A stretch of DNA of 64,000 nt from Corticium candelabrum (GCF_963422355.1 NC_085093.1:231561-295560), one strand, 5' to 3'. Counted from the stretch's first letter, positions 1-12,932 are shown. Program-made: numbers and translations. Notes: generated by a model from the sequence alone, not told the origin.

Positions 1-1549
1 CGAGCAGTTTCGTAAGTCAGATTATGGCAGGATTACAGCAGGCATGAACATGAGTGGTGAGCTGGCTATCGTGTAGAGAAATGTATAAGAAGCATTTGAA
101 TTTGTTGTTGTGGAGGTGACACATTGGATGTGTTCATGTCTCAAACTATTGATGAGGGAATGTTGCTACAAGACAGCAGTGTTACTAATACTACCGAATC
201 CAGGTGTGAGTGCTCATCGGTAACACATTACAATCCTATGTTACCATAACATCCACGGGTTGTGTCAGCGGTTGACATTTTTTGTCTACGTTTAGTCTGT
301 GGCTCATAGAATTTGTTGTTTTCTTATATAATTGCATAGCTACAGTGTTGTAGTTGTTTGGTTGAATTGTAGAGAATATGAACAGTTTGCTATCCCTGAA
401 CTACCCACTGGCCGGACACTTACTATCAACATACTAACAACATGGGGAGACAGGCACTATGTCGGTCTCAATGGAATTGAAATATTTACAATGTCTGGCC
501 ATCTTGTGGAAGTTGAAGAGGTAAGTACACTTGCAGTCTGTTTTTGACACAACCCACTGGTACATCAGTATTGTGTCAGATTTCAGCAGACCCGGCTGAT
601 ATCAATGTGTATCCTGAATATGATAGTGACCCTCGTGTTGTTCAGAATTTGTTGGATGGTGTAAATCGTACAAGGTTTGTTGAAAAGATTGTGGAGATGT
701 CATTCGTTATGATCTTATGTCATCTTATGTCTTTTAGAGATGACCTTCACATGTGGTTGGCTCCTTTTACTGCTGGACAGAAACATATTGTGTGTATAGA
801 ATTTTTCAAAGCTGAGACAATAGCGATGATTAGAGTTTGGGTGAGAAATGCATTTCCATTGTTTCTGTCTTTGTACGACAACCAACAAATCAACTTACCC
901 CTGCCATGAATGTGCACGTACCTTGTTTGTTTGCCCATTTATTTCTCTGCATCTGCGACAAGCCAGCTGCTTTATCTAAATCACCGGGTACTTTTTTCTT
1001 AAGAATTACAACAAGAGTCGGATTCACTCATATCGAGGAGCAAGGCACATGCAAATGATGCTTGATGATCATCTAATTTTTGATGGAGAAATAGCAAGGT
1101 GTTTTACAAGATGTTTGCAATTGTGATTCATAGATTTTGATGTTGATTGCATGTGCTTCATCTCTAGAGCATGTGGCGGTCTTCTTGGTGGGTCAGAAGC
1201 TTTTGGTGATGTAAGTATGATGTAAACAACTACACATGAATTATCAGAATACTAAATGACTTATTTCTAACACTTTTATCACATAACATTTGGTGAGTAA
1301 TTCTTTATTGATTTATACATTTTTGTTGAATGGATTTAACTCAAACATTTGAGTTTAGTTATTACTTAATGTTTGTGTAACAACATCAGATCTCTATGCA
1401 TGGCCGTTCAGATCTTTATTGTTATTTTCGACATCAGTTATGGACTTGTTTATTGCATGTGCAAATGAATAATTACTATTGTAGGAAACAGGTTATTTGC
1501 CACCCAATAGATTATGCGATTGTCTTTGGAAGGCTTTCAAGTTTGTTGC

Positions 1550-1581
<32 letters not shown>

Positions 1582-2938
1582 AAATTTAAATGCTGGTACA
1601 TGTTTGCTGTACTTGCCTTTTTCTTACTAATTCACTGTTTTTATCATGTTCTATGAGAGACTGTTGCTTGCTTCCGTAGACAATCTTGTTTACTACGGAT
1701 GAAGACATTCTATCTGCTGTCTCTGAATTTGATGAGACATACCATGGGGAGATGGAGAATGTCAACGATTACTACTATGAAGATGAACTGCAGAAAATTC
1801 GACCAGGAACTGTTGACAGAGTATGCCTACTGATTTGGCAAACAGGAGATAAACTAATTGTGTGAGGTTTTTTGTTGGTCATTAAGGATGAAGAACAGAA
1901 TGTAAGTCGGCCTTTCACTAGCATAAGAACACAAGCAGACGACAAAGGTACTACTATAAAGTATCTGAGTTGCAACATTGTGAAAGTGGATAGGGGTTGT
2001 TGAACTGACTGAGACAAATAGGGCACTTTTGCAAATAGACACATTATTACTAATTAATAGTAACTATTCTATTTCTAAGGGACATAGTAGACGTCGATAA
2101 GGAAAACACAGACTTATATGTGAACAGACAAAGGATTTGTAAACAATTGTAGACAACAGACAGTGTGACACAGGCAGACAGACAGATGGATAAGTGGACC
2201 AAGGTCTAGGACGTAGACAGACTGCCAGACTGGGAGACTAAGCCTTGTCCACACTAGACCAGAATGGATCACGATTGAATCTCAATCCTGCTGATCGCGA
2301 TCTGATCGCAATGCGATTGGGCTAGCGAGCGTCCACACTGTAATTTGAAAATGCTACCTCCGCCTCAGTTTTGGTATCACGTGACTGATGATCGATGTGT
2401 ACGTGCGGCTCCTTTGCTTGTGGAAAGTGTTGATACGGCGACGTAAGGTGAGCGAGAACAAAGACAAGTGAGGAGGGTTAGATGTTCCGACTACACGCGT
2501 AGCATACATGGAGGTAATGCCCACTATTTCTAATTGGATTCAACCGGTTGTGATCCAGTGCAAGTGTGGGCAAGGCTTAAGAATAATAGATTAGTTATTT
2601 TGCTAGCAGAAGAGTGATGATAGAGACGAAATATTCAGAAGATCAAGTATTGTATATCGCAATAAACAAATTTGTATAAATTTATGTTGATGTGTACAGA
2701 CGTGCCAGTTAGTCTTTCACAATTTCCACAAGGTCGACGTGAGTACATTCACTATAACTTGAACACTACAAGATTTGTAACTTGTTGAATTGGTTTGATT
2801 TTTAACTCAGGCTTGCAGCTTAGTTTCTTAACAACATGGGGTGATCAATACTACCTTGGCCTAACTGGAATAGAAGTGCTTGGATGTGATGGCTTGCCTA
2901 TTACGTTAAGTGAGGAACAGTTGCAGGTAATTAGAAAA

Positions 2939-3013
<75 letters not shown>

Positions 3014-4625
3014 CCATACAATGATATGCTGTTTGTGTTATATTGAAATTGATACATTTTGCCTGTACATATTTGATATTTGTATTTAATGTAGTTTGTG
3101 TCGTAATTTGTTTTATATGGCACAGGCTACACCAAGAGATCTCAATGATCTTCCCGACTATGGAGATGACTGCAGGGTGTTAGAAAAGTACGAACAGTTT
3201 TTATGGGTTCTACAATGTGGCTAATGAAGTGACTTGTTGCAATTGCAGTCTTATTGATGGTGTGAATGTGACAATGTCTGACGAACACATGTGGATGGTA
3301 CCATTTAGTGAAGGTGAGAACCATCTTCTTGTTATCGATCTGAGAACTGAGATGGAAGTGTCTGGACTTCGGATATGGAATTACAACAAATCTCCTGATG
3401 ACACATTTAGAGGGGTAAGTCATGTGCAGCAGAGTTTCACAGCAGTATAGACAGTTATCAACATCAGTGTCACTATTGTATAGGCGCAGTCTGTGAGCAT
3501 ATCATTGGATGGACAACTGGTCTCAAGTGAATCGAGTTTCTTGTTACGGAAAGGCAAGTTGTACACAACAACATGGTTGTTTGTGATTGTTGTTGGACTC
3601 GGCTAATTGCAGGTCCTGGAAATACTCATTTTGACTTTGGTCAGAAGATCATGTTCAATGACTTGCCTGAGATTGCTGAGAAAATAGACAACCATCCATC
3701 AACTTCCATTCCAATAGGATGTATCCTTCAGATGTGAATGTCACTACGGATTGCACTTTCGCTTGCCTGTTTGAATGTTTGTGTCTGTGTTATGATTTCA
3801 GCATATCTGTTGATACTCTTTGCTGTTTGGTTTGTGTGTCTCACAAGATGTGAGCATTGTTATCTTCTTGACTTTCAACTAGTTGTTTTCCAATTCCAGT
3901 TGATATCAACATGGGGTGATCCTTACTACATCGGACTAAACGGACTTGAGGTTTTTGATATTTTAGGTCACCGGCTGTCTCTAACAACTAAAAGTATTCA
4001 TCGTTGCAACATAAAATATTTTACTGCATGTTTTATTTTGACACTATTTGTCGTTTCTACATTTAGATATTGATGCATTTCCTCAGAGTGTCAATGATTT
4101 AGAGGTTGTATCAGGTGATGTACGAACTCCTGACAAACTCATAGATGGAGTAAATGATACCTACGATGGAAGGCATATGTGGCTTGCACCCGTTTTCCAG
4201 CAGCAGGTTAATTGTCAGCGATATGGAATTGGCAGATAGAGTTGTGACATTTTGTTGGGGTTAGGTAAACTTGCTGTATGTATATTTTGATCATCCAGTG
4301 AGCGTTTCAATGATAAAATTATGGAACTACAGCAAAACACCAAGTAGAGGAGTGAAGGAATTCAGTGTATGAATTTCTCTTTCAGTGTCTGCTGTGCTAT
4401 TTCTGACATTAATCAATATTGCACTGTGAATACATCTTTTTGTCACTATTTTCTTTACCGTTTATTTGTGTCTTACATCTACTTGCTTGATCATCTTGTT
4501 GCCTGCTTGTGTTTGCGTGCGGTTTCTGCTTTCTGTTTGTCAGTATTTTCTTTATCTGTTCATTTATTTATGCTGTCTGTCTTTATCACATCTCTGCTAA
4601 TCATTTGTGTTCGTCTCTTAGTTGG

Positions 4626-4691
<66 letters not shown>

Positions 4692-5209
4692 TTGTGTGTG
4701 TGTGTGTGTGCACGCGCACGCATGCGAACGTTTGTGTTCTTTGCTTTAGGCCTTTGTTTGTTTGATGTTCAGGTTTTGGTCGATGGTCTTTTGGTCTATC
4801 ATGGTATTCTCCCTTCAGTGCCACTGGAAGCAAGGGGAATTCTGCCTACTTGTATGGCACCAGTAGACCACCACTCCATTCTATTCACAGAAGGGCAAGA
4901 CATTGTAGCAAAAGAGGAACGTCATGCTCTCAGGTAGCTAACAGCAAAATGTCAAACAAGATTGTCAATAGCAATGTCACATTTCTATTTAACCAGATCG
5001 GTATTTGAAGACCAGGATTTTCAAATGACCAATGACTCTTACGTTTGTACTGGAGGCAGACAGTCGAAAAGTGTCCACTCTGTTGATCCAGGTTTCTAAA
5101 TAAGCTGCTTTCTTTGTGTGCTTGTTTATGTTGTCACTCTTAAATCGTTCATGTTACAGCTCTACGACCTCAGACTAGCGTAACAGCTGGCTCTTTCCAG
5201 TGGAGCTGA
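1..5209 (+). CDS. KATNIP: KATNIP (katanin-interacting protein), 3' part of a multi-exon gene
   Basis: C-terminal portion of KATNIP (KIAA0556), a ciliary-base protein that binds microtubules and katanin. The window shows at least three copies of its repeat (DUF4457-type) module. Each has a strand motif of the form 'TTWGDxxYxGLxGIE' (about 451-480, 2832-2870, 3905-3950), followed by 'LIDGVN...HMWLAP' and 'WNYNKS'. Clear exons include about 374-521, 580-674, 737-840, 1005-1098, 2810-2927, 3125-3190, 3250-3415, 3900-3990, 4067-4205 and 4774-4934. The last exon ends in TGA at 5207-5209. The 5' end lies left of the window. A possible exon near 130-204 is unproven. Introns carry (TG)n tracts and a MITE. 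Family assignment is firm; exact edges of some exons are approximate. Confidence 0.9.
2241..2577. mobile_element. MITE with TA target-site duplication, in a KATNIP intron
   Basis: The ends are inverted repeats: the left begins AGCCTTGTCCACACT and the right, read in reverse complement, begins AGCCTTGCCCACACT. Similarity continues imperfectly for about 45 bp (both contain TGGATCAC and TTGAATC). The element is flanked by TA on both sides (2239-2240 and 2578-2579) and has no coding potential. This fits a non-autonomous Tc1/mariner-type MITE. Confidence 0.75.
2942..3012. repeat. (TG)n microsatellite in KATNIP intron
   Basis: About 35 uninterrupted TG units starting roughly 15 bases after the GTAATT splice donor. 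Confidence 0.95.
4628..4688. repeat. (TG)n microsatellite in KATNIP intron
   Basis: About 30 TG units, followed by a second, shorter TG run to about 4710. Confidence 0.95.
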
Positions 5210-6010
5210 TGATGACATCATGTATGCGTTTTGTTTAGTGTAATACAATATCTCATTTGGTATGTGTGGATGTTACAGTCAGCTGTTGATGTGTGTGCTA
5301 GCTTGTTGGTGAAACTGACAGCAAGCATCATTGATGGAACCAACTGGCAGCACCCGAGTTAACAGAATTGAGTGAAGCAAGTAAACTGTACAAAGTGAGC
5401 AAGCCTGCAAGCACATAATGTGCTGTTAGAGTTTAATGACTATATTAGTTTCAGAAGTGGCTATATTTATTTATTGTACATTCAAAAGTTTCTTATGCAA
5501 ATTTCTGATCATCAGTTGACGAGTAGTCAGAACATCATGTTTCGATTAATATCAGGCATTTTGTTAAACTATTGAATTTATTGTTTAATTGAGTGAATTC
5601 GATTAAAGAACGAAAACTAGCACAACTGAATTCCTCACCAGTTTGTCATTCAAGGCGTAAACTGGAACACAATGACCGATTTCTTAGCTGGTATACTTTC
5701 AAACAATTTGCGTCACAGAATCTCGTTTTATTCAAATCTGGTAGCCCCCAAAACGTGAAAATTCACTGTGGATAGATTCTGCGTACTATTTTGTCATGTA
5801 GTTTATACGGGTTGTATACTAAATTTTTAGTGTTGTTGTGTGTCTGCTTGATATGCATACCATACCTGATTGAGTGTCTTGTATAATCACATACGCACGT
5901 GTCAGCTCGCGTGAGTCGGCTATCAGTAACTCAGTAGCCAATCAGGTTCCACTAAAGTCTAGTCCGACATTTGCTATGGATGGGTTCGCGCACATGAACG
6001 CAACGCGACC
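5210..6010. other. Intergenic region between KATNIP and the small gene at 6011
   Basis: Holds the KATNIP 3' UTR and the upstream region of the next gene. The open frame at 5593-5775 has no recognisable similarity and I do not call it. Base composition becomes more GC-rich toward 5950, typical of a promoter. Confidence 0.6.
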
Positions 6011-6686
6011 ATGAGCAGCAAAGAAAACGAGTCGCTGTCTACGACCGTCATGTCGCTCCAACTACCTCGCCTAGTGAAAAGCCGCCCAAGTTCCTGCCGC
6101 ACGTCCGTTTTCCTACCGAAGCGAGCCAGCCGACCTTCATCGTCTCTGGAACCGCGCAGCCGTGCAAGTGAACGAGTTGAGATGTCCATGGCGTCAGTCA
6201 ACGGCTCGGAGTCGAGTGGCAGTTCATGCAGTTCGGACGGCTGTACCACAAATCCAAGTGTAGAAAGTAGGCGGTCCAGAGTTTCCAAACCCACAATTGT
6301 CACCTTCGAAATTCCGGGTCTAAGCGGAGACCGGGAGAACGCTCCATCTCATTGGCACCAGTTGCCGACGAACCTTCCTCCTCTTAGACAACCAAGGAAA
6401 AGTTATCAACAAGTACGCCTTGTTTGCCGCAAACAGAACGCATGCCAATATATGCTAGGTGGATGGTAATGTAGATTAGCTGTTTGTTTTTGTGCAGGCG
6501 GTTCTACCAAAGAATGCTGTTGATTGTGGTCAAGGCCTTTTTGGAAGTATTGGGTTAAGGCCTCGGTTTGTTCCTAAGAAAGCGCCTCGTCAGTCTGTGT
6601 CTGTGAGGAATGCAAAATGGAAAAAAGAGCAATATGAATTGAGTAGATTTGAGAAAGCTTTTGAAGTTTTGCCGGCACACTTGTAG
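6011..6686 (+). CDS. Unrecognised small basic protein, two exons
   Basis: Exon 1 runs from ATG 6011 to about 6411. After an intron with a GTGCAG acceptor, exon 2 runs from about 6499 to the stop at 6684-6686. The protein is about 195 residues, rich in Ser, Arg and Pro. It starts MSSKENE, which contains a KEN box of the kind read by APC/C-Cdh1. It also has 'KPTIVTFEIP', which resembles a PP1-docking RVxF site, and a C-terminal helix-like stretch ending 'SRFEKAFEVLPAHL'. The KEN box plus an aromatic-acidic C-terminus vaguely recalls sororin, but the match is too weak to name it. Real-gene status rests on high coding density, a clean intron and a GC-rich start region. Confidence 0.55.
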
Positions 6687-7287
6687 TAAGCACATGTACA
6701 CTGACTGGACTGGCTTGTTGTCTTTCTGAACTAATATTTATAGATCCAGATAACTCGTCAGTCATTGTATTTAACTTTATCTGACGAGGACAGTTATCAT
6801 ATATGTAGAATACGGGTACTGTTTAGAGTACTAGTCAATATGCATTATTAAGTTCCACAGGGTATTGAACAAATGTTTAATTAAAGTTAATTAACATGTC
6901 TACTTGAATGATTGTGTCTAGAACACTGACATATTTGTGTTATTGATGGATGTTTAGTCACTATGTATGAGTATAGCGTGTTTGGTATGAAATCAACTGT
7001 AGCAGTTCTATTAGATTCGAGTGATTGTATTACAGCTATGAGAATTAGACTGTTAGAATGGAATTTCTACATGTTGGAAGTTTGTGCTGTTGTCTTTATT
7101 GATACATGATTATGGTCAAATTTTAGTAGTTTAACAACGTTACTTGACTTTTAACTCTAACCCAAACCCTAACCCCAACTCCCATAAACCTAACCCATAA
7201 ACCTAACCCAAACCCATAACGCTAGGTGTTGAATTAATTATGATGGGTGAGTTGACTGTTCCTGTGCATTAGAAGGTCAGTAATTGA
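6687..7287. other. Intergenic region with degenerate telomere-like repeats
   Basis: AT-rich, no gene seen. At about 7153-7220 there is a string of CTAACCC/AAACCTAACCC-like units, degenerate against TTAGGG read on the other strand. Confidence 0.6.
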
Positions 7288-8619
7288 TACAGACATGGGC
7301 ATAATTATGGATGGAGCCACCCTGATCATGTGACCTAGATTAGAAAAGTATTGGACTTTCTCAGACAGTGCAAGTACATGCATCTAGAGTGACAACTGCA
7401 CTTCGTAGTAAATTTGAACAAGTCATAATGGAGAGGTAATGGCTCTGATTGTGCCATCCACATGTCTGAGATTGCAGGTGATGTGTGACCTGTTGAGATA
7501 CATGACTGCTTCTTGTTGTCAGTTCAATCAGTAAATTTGAAAGTTAATAATCAAAATCAGTTTCAAAAAGCTTCTAAACAATAAAATGACTTTGTCTATT
7601 TTAGAAGACATACTAAAAGATTAAATGGAGACTATACGTTTCAGTTTACTTGCATATTCTGAGTCTATTCTCATCTGCTCTTGTGACGTCACAACATGAA
7701 CGGTTTAGAGCAGCAATTGAGACTAAAATTCGTTAGTCACTGTTCTGCATTGCTGAAACTTGTTCTGCAGTGCTAATGTCCTGTCCAGTCCTTTCTGTCA
7801 CAGTCGAGTTAGCAAAGATTGCCGACGGAGTGACTTTAGGTTTGCAACAATGTACGTACAGAAATATGGCGACTGTTATAGAGAAATCAGCTGTTTTGAT
7901 TGAGCGCTAAGCGATTTCTAGCGGGAAATGGTCAGCTGTTTTCTCAAATCACCTGTGCTTTCTCTCAAGTCGCATTCAGCTGATTTTCTCAGTATCACAC
8001 GGTCGTGTTCTATTGCGTAAATGGCAAGCGCTTGCCAACTCAGCTCACGTTCGAGAGGCGAGATCGGAGGTCTCCACCAGACGAGCTTGTCTCATGGAAA
8101 CGTGTTGTCTTTTCGATGAGGTGAAAATCAGCATCGGAAGTGATGGCTGCCTGTACGTGTGGCGAATTCGAAGAAAGGGGAGGAATTTAGTGCAGAAATT
8201 GAATGTTGTCAGCCAGTAGTGCAGCATCCAACAAGCACTAGGCTATGCATATGGGGTTGCATTAGCTTTCAAGGTGTAGGCTCTCTTCATCACATGCGCG
8301 GCCGTCTGAATTCAGAAGATTACCAACAGATCCTGGGTGATGTTATGCTGCCAGATGCTCGTCGTTTAGTTGGTGAAGATTTTATCTTGCAGGAAGACAA
8401 CGCGACAATTCACACCTCGCGCTCAACCAGGCAATGGCTGCGGGACAACGAGGTTACTGTCTTGGACTGGCCTGCTAAGTCGCCAGATGCAAACCCCATT
8501 GAAAATCTATGGCATGTTTTGAAGGTTCGGGCAAATGAAAAACACCCTGAAACCGAACAAGAGTTGTGGGAAGCCGTGCAGATGGCTTGGCGTGAAATAC
8601 CCCAGGGATTAATTACCAA

Positions 8620-8752
8620 TGTAGTATGGATGTCTGGGCCGGACTGCGAGGCCCACGCATGCGTAACGACAGAGACAGAGAGCGAGCGCGATTGCAGACT
8701 AATAGAGTAGCATTGTAGTGGAAGCAACTCTCTACATTTGGCACTCTCTACA
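8620..8752 (+). repeat. 5' LTR of the gypsy element
   Basis: 133 bp, TGTAG...CTACA ends, near-identical partner at 12800-12932, preceded by target duplication ACCAA. Confidence 0.95.
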
Positions 8753-8754
8753 TT

Positions 8755-8772
8755 TGGCGTAGTCGGCAGGAT
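8755..8772 (+). promoter_or_regulatory. Primer-binding site matching tRNA-Ser
   Basis: TGGCGTAGTCGGCAGGAT begins two bases after the 5' LTR. Its reverse complement is the 3' end of a eukaryotic serine tRNA (acceptor arm ...CCGACTACG plus CCA), as I recall it for tRNA-Ser(AGA). Confidence 0.8.
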
Positions 8773-8789
8773 ACGAACGACCCACAGAC

Positions 8790-11700
8790 ATGGCGGTAGC
8801 GAAGGCGGGCAGAGCCCCTAAAGAGTTTGTTCCTGATTATGGACACAACGTCGCCAGTGAGTTCGAACTGTGGCTAGAAGACGCTAATGATTATATGACT
8901 ATATGCAAAGTGACAGACCCCGCAGAGAAGAGAAGCCTCTTTCTGAACTTGGCTGGACTGAGTATCAGACGAGTCGTAAAAGGACTGGCTATCCCGGATG
9001 TGGTAGGAGAAGAGGGAGATCCATACAAAGCAATGACTGACGCAGTCCTAGCGCACTTCCGTCCATCCGTGAATACAACGTCTGAGCGACACAAGTTCCG
9101 CCAATTAAAACAACAAGGCCAAGAGACCGTGACAGCGTTCGTAGGACGCCTACGAGCCAAGGTAGAAGCATGTGAGTTTGAATCAACGCGGGTAGACACG
9201 ATAGTGAACGGACAGATTCGAGACCAACTGATTGTTGGGCTAAGAGATAACGATATTCGAAGGGAACTACTGAAAGAGTCACAACTCACCTTGGCTCAAG
9301 CAGTGTCAAAAGCGGTGGCATGTGAGTCATCTATAGCTGACAGCTCCCTGTATGAGGAAGTTCCACCGCCAAGCCTAGCAAACAAAGTGAGTCAATCAAA
9401 TCCATTGAGTAAAGGAAATGCTGGGAAGTGCAGATACTGTGGTTGCCACCATACTAGAGGGAAACAACATTGCCCGGCCGCAGAGAGTCAGTGCTCCCAC
9501 TGTCACAAGATGGGGCACTTTGCTGCCGTGTGTTTCCGTAAGACCAAGATGGCAGTGGCACGTGCAGTGGACCAAGAAGGACTCGGCCTAGAAGCGGATG
9601 AACAGACAAATCGGGTGACTGAGGATTACGACACGGTGTACAAGACAGGGAGTGGGCAACAGTCGAAACACTTCACAAGGACACTAACAGTCAACGGAAA
9701 ACGTTGCAGAGGCCTGCTGGACACGGGGGCAACGAGAACCCTCATCACCGCAGACGTAGTGGCAGCAACACGACCAAGCCACACAGTTCTTACGGCCTAT
9801 GACGGCACGCCGGTCACAACACTCGGAGTAGCAGATGTGACCATATCGTCCGGCAACAAGTCTTGCACATGCACGTGCTTTGTGGTCCCAACAGGACAAA
9901 CTGTACTCTTCGGCCAAGACGTTATCATACAGCTGCAGTTGTTGTCAGTTGCGGACGTGAATGTAGTCAAAGTCAGACCGGTGGACATCACCGTCGATCC
10001 CAAGGCAACGCCGGTCGCTCTTCCTCCCAGGCGCCATGCCTTCAGTCTACGAGAAGCTATCGAAGCGGAGATCAAGAGGCTGGAAGAACGCGGTGTGATC
10101 GAGTCAGTTCAGGAAGCCACACCGTGGGTATCGCCGCTAGTACCAACAAGGAAGGCGAATGGCACGCTAAGACTGTGCGTGGACTACAGACGTCTGAACA
10201 AAGCCATCATACGGGAGAGGCATATGTTGCCTACATCAGATCCCGCTGGCCCTGGATTCTCGCCCATACACCACGTTCGCATCCCATTGTGGCCTCTACC
10301 GATTTAAACGACTCCCATTCGGGATAAGCAGCGCCCCAGAGACCTTTCAACGCGTGGTCAGTGACATCCTGCACGGCACAGAGGGAGTGATGGTCTATAT
10401 CGACGACATTCTCGTTTTCGGCACATCTCAGGAAGAGCACGACAGAAGGCTTGAATTGGTACTGCGGCGCCTGAGCAACGCCAATTTGAGGCTCAACTGG
10501 GAAAAATGCCAGCTTCGACAGACTCAAGTCAAATATCTGGGCCATTGGCTAACCGGACATGGAATAGGACCAGACGCAGACAAGTTGAGGGCCATTCAGG
10601 ATATGCCCTATCCCACGTCAGTTACGGATTTACGGCGTTTCCTTGGCCTAGCCACCTACCTAGGCAAATTTATTCCCCGCCTCTCACAAATCACAGATGG
10701 TTTACGTCGAATTGCCAAGCAGGAGCCATTCGTGGCCAACGCGGAGTTGAAGAACGCCTACGACACAGCAAAGAGGAGTATTGCCACAGCCTTGCAAAAG
10801 CTCGCATATTTCCGACCCTCCAGCTTGGTTCCAACGGCTATCAGTAGCGATGCTTCACCACACGGACTGGGGGCGATGCTTTGGCAGAAAGACGACAGTG
10901 GTCAATGGACCCCGGTGGCATGCGCGAGTCGGTCATTGACAGCAGCGGAAACCCGTTACTCCCAGTTGGAAAGAGAAATGCTCGGAGTGGTATTTGCAAT
11001 TACACGCTTCCGTCAATATGTACTGGGACGACACATACAGGCCTTCACCGATCATAAACCGCTGGTCAACATCGTGTGCAAGCCATTCGATGACGTACCA
11101 CCTCGGCTTCAACGTTGGTTGGTCGCCCTGATGCCGTATCAATACTCACTGACGTACACACCCGGCCATCACTTGGTGTGTGCAGACGCATTATCTAGGG
11201 CCCCACTGGGGGACCAACACCCGTCGCCCGAGGAATGCCGGTCCATGCGCGAATATGTGAATATGGTCTTAGAAGAAGCACCAGTGGGTATCGACGAGAT
11301 ACGAAGAGCATCCGAGGATGATCCTCTCATCAGCAGTCTCATGAAGAGAGTCATTACAGCGTCCTGGAGAGACCGCAACCCACAAGAAGAACCATACTTC
11401 TTAGTGCGGGAGCAACTGACAGCAATTGACGGTGCCTTACTGTTCGACAGTCGCTATGTGCTTCCTGAGAATCTCAGACAACCGATACTAAGACTAGCTC
11501 ATGAGGGTCACCCAGGCCGAGATGCGTTCTTAGACACGCTGAGGACAAGAGTCTGGTGGCCCGGGCTGACCAAAGATGCGACTGCCTTCGCAGAACAGTG
11601 TGGAGTATGCTGGCGGAGGCGTTCTAATCAAGAACAAGACTTGCAGCCGTCTGAAGTTGAAAGTGTCTGGCATAAACTGGCGATCGACCTCGTGTCAATA

Positions 11701-12738
11701 GAAGGACATTCGTGCCTGTCGGTCATTGACTACGGCTCTCGTTATCCTGAAGTGATCCCCCTGGGCTCTACAATAGCCACAGCAGTGATCGACAAACTTA
11801 TGGAGGTGTTCGCGAGATTTGGGCTCCCATCAGTCCTAGTGACTGACAATGGACCTCAGTTCATAGCGGCTGAGATGGAACAATTTCTCAAGCAGTTGAA
11901 TATTCGTCACGTCCATTCAAGCCCGCGATACCCGAGATCCAATGGGATGGTTGAGCGGCTCCACCGTGTCTTGCGGGAACGGCTAAAAGGATTACGGCCG
12001 TCCATTTCTTTCCCACGACGACTACAGCAAGTCCTGATGGACATCCGCAACTCTACCCACAGGATGTTAGGGACCACGCCAAGTGAAGCCCTCTTCGGTC
12101 GTGTCCTCCTTACCCGAGTACCGTCCTATCACCACCCTGTTATGGTTAACCCCGCACACCAGCTGAGAGCGAAGGCGAAGATGGCGGATGCCCACGACGC
12201 GAGGAGAGGGGTACACCCCCTGCCCACACTGAAACCGGGAGCTACAGTGATACTGCAGGATGGACGCACAGATACCACCAAAAGGTGGCGAGTGGTGGAA
12301 CAGTACGGGCGCCAGGTGGGGGTATCCGACGGCAAGCGAATTTTGCTCAGGAATCGACAACATGTGAGGCAGTATAATCGACAGCCCGAAGGAGAAGAGC
12401 AGGATATGCCCCAAGCTTGGACCCAGACACCCGCTCCCGCAGTTCGTGCGGAAACAACATGGAACAACACCCCTACGCTTGCAGACTCAGAACGCGAAGG
12501 AGAGGTTACAGATCACACCCCGCCAACCCGGTCATCTATGGAAACTTGTGTGGAGCCTTCATCTAACATGACTGGGGGCAATAGCGTGGGAACAGGGAAC
12601 ACCGACCCGGATCCAAGATCAGGGGACGACTTAACGGAGCACCGGCACTCAGGACGGACTTTATACAAGTCAGGGACAGTGACGAGGTCGGGGCGTCAGG
12701 TGAAACTCTCGATGAAAGCGCAGGAAGCAGACATATAG
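8790..12738 (+). pseudogene. gypsy gag-pol polyprotein gene, disabled in reverse transcriptase
   Basis: The first frame (8790 to about 10236) encodes gag with a CX2CX4HX4C knuckle (CSHCHKMGHFAAVC, about 9491-9532), the protease motif 'LLDTGATRTLI' and the RT start ('WVSPLVPTRKANGTLRLCVDYRRLN'-type region at 10123-10200). From about 10237 coding continues in another frame to 12738: 'LPFGISSAPETFQ', RT core 'YIDDILVF', RNase H ('SSDASPHGLGA', 'TDHKPL'), integrase HHCC (about 11500-11620) and DDE core ('DNGPQF', 'MVERLHR'). RT residues normally lying between 'ML PT' and 'QIPLA', including the motif A catalytic Asp, are absent and the frame shifts there. The copy should be non-functional without help. 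Confidence 0.9.
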
Positions 12739-12799
12739 GGGACGTTAGTTGTACCGCGGAGTTGAGTTGAGTTAGTAGCTTAAAAGACAGAGGGGGTAA

Positions 12800-12932
12800 T
12801 GTAGTATGGATGTCTGGGCCGGACTGCGAGGCCCACGCATGCGTAACGACAGAGACAGAGAGCAAGCGCGATTGCAGACTAATAGAGTAGCATTGTAGTG
12901 GAAGCAACTCTCTACATTTGGCACTCTCTACA
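12800..12932 (+). repeat. 3' LTR of the gypsy element
   Basis: 133 bp, one mismatch to the 5' LTR, followed directly by ACCAA and then by the rest of the transposase remnant. Confidence 0.95.

Larger units (their letters stand above)
8620..12932 (+). mobile_element. Ty3/gypsy LTR retrotransposon, near full length, young, defective
   Basis: Two 133-bp LTRs (8620-8752 and 12800-12932) differ at one site (G versus A, near 8686/12866), so insertion is recent. They begin TGTAG and end CTACA. The flanking duplication is ACCAA (8615-8619 and 12933-12937). Between them lies a gag-pol frame in the order zinc knuckle, protease, RT, RNase H, integrase. A purine-rich stretch (about 12784-12797) precedes the 3' LTR. 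It sits in the same orientation as the transposase it disrupts. Confidence 0.95.

Noticed and set aside
4369-4937. Long Cys/Val-rich open frames across (TG)n runs
   Set aside because: They read through a microsatellite (Cys-Val repeats) and are intronic. Only 4774-4934 is a KATNIP exon. The same applies to frames at 31516, 32280, 33000, 45283 and 51892-52266.
5593-5775. 60-codon open frame between KATNIP and the next gene
   Set aside because: No splice signals, no similarity, composition like the surrounding non-coding DNA.
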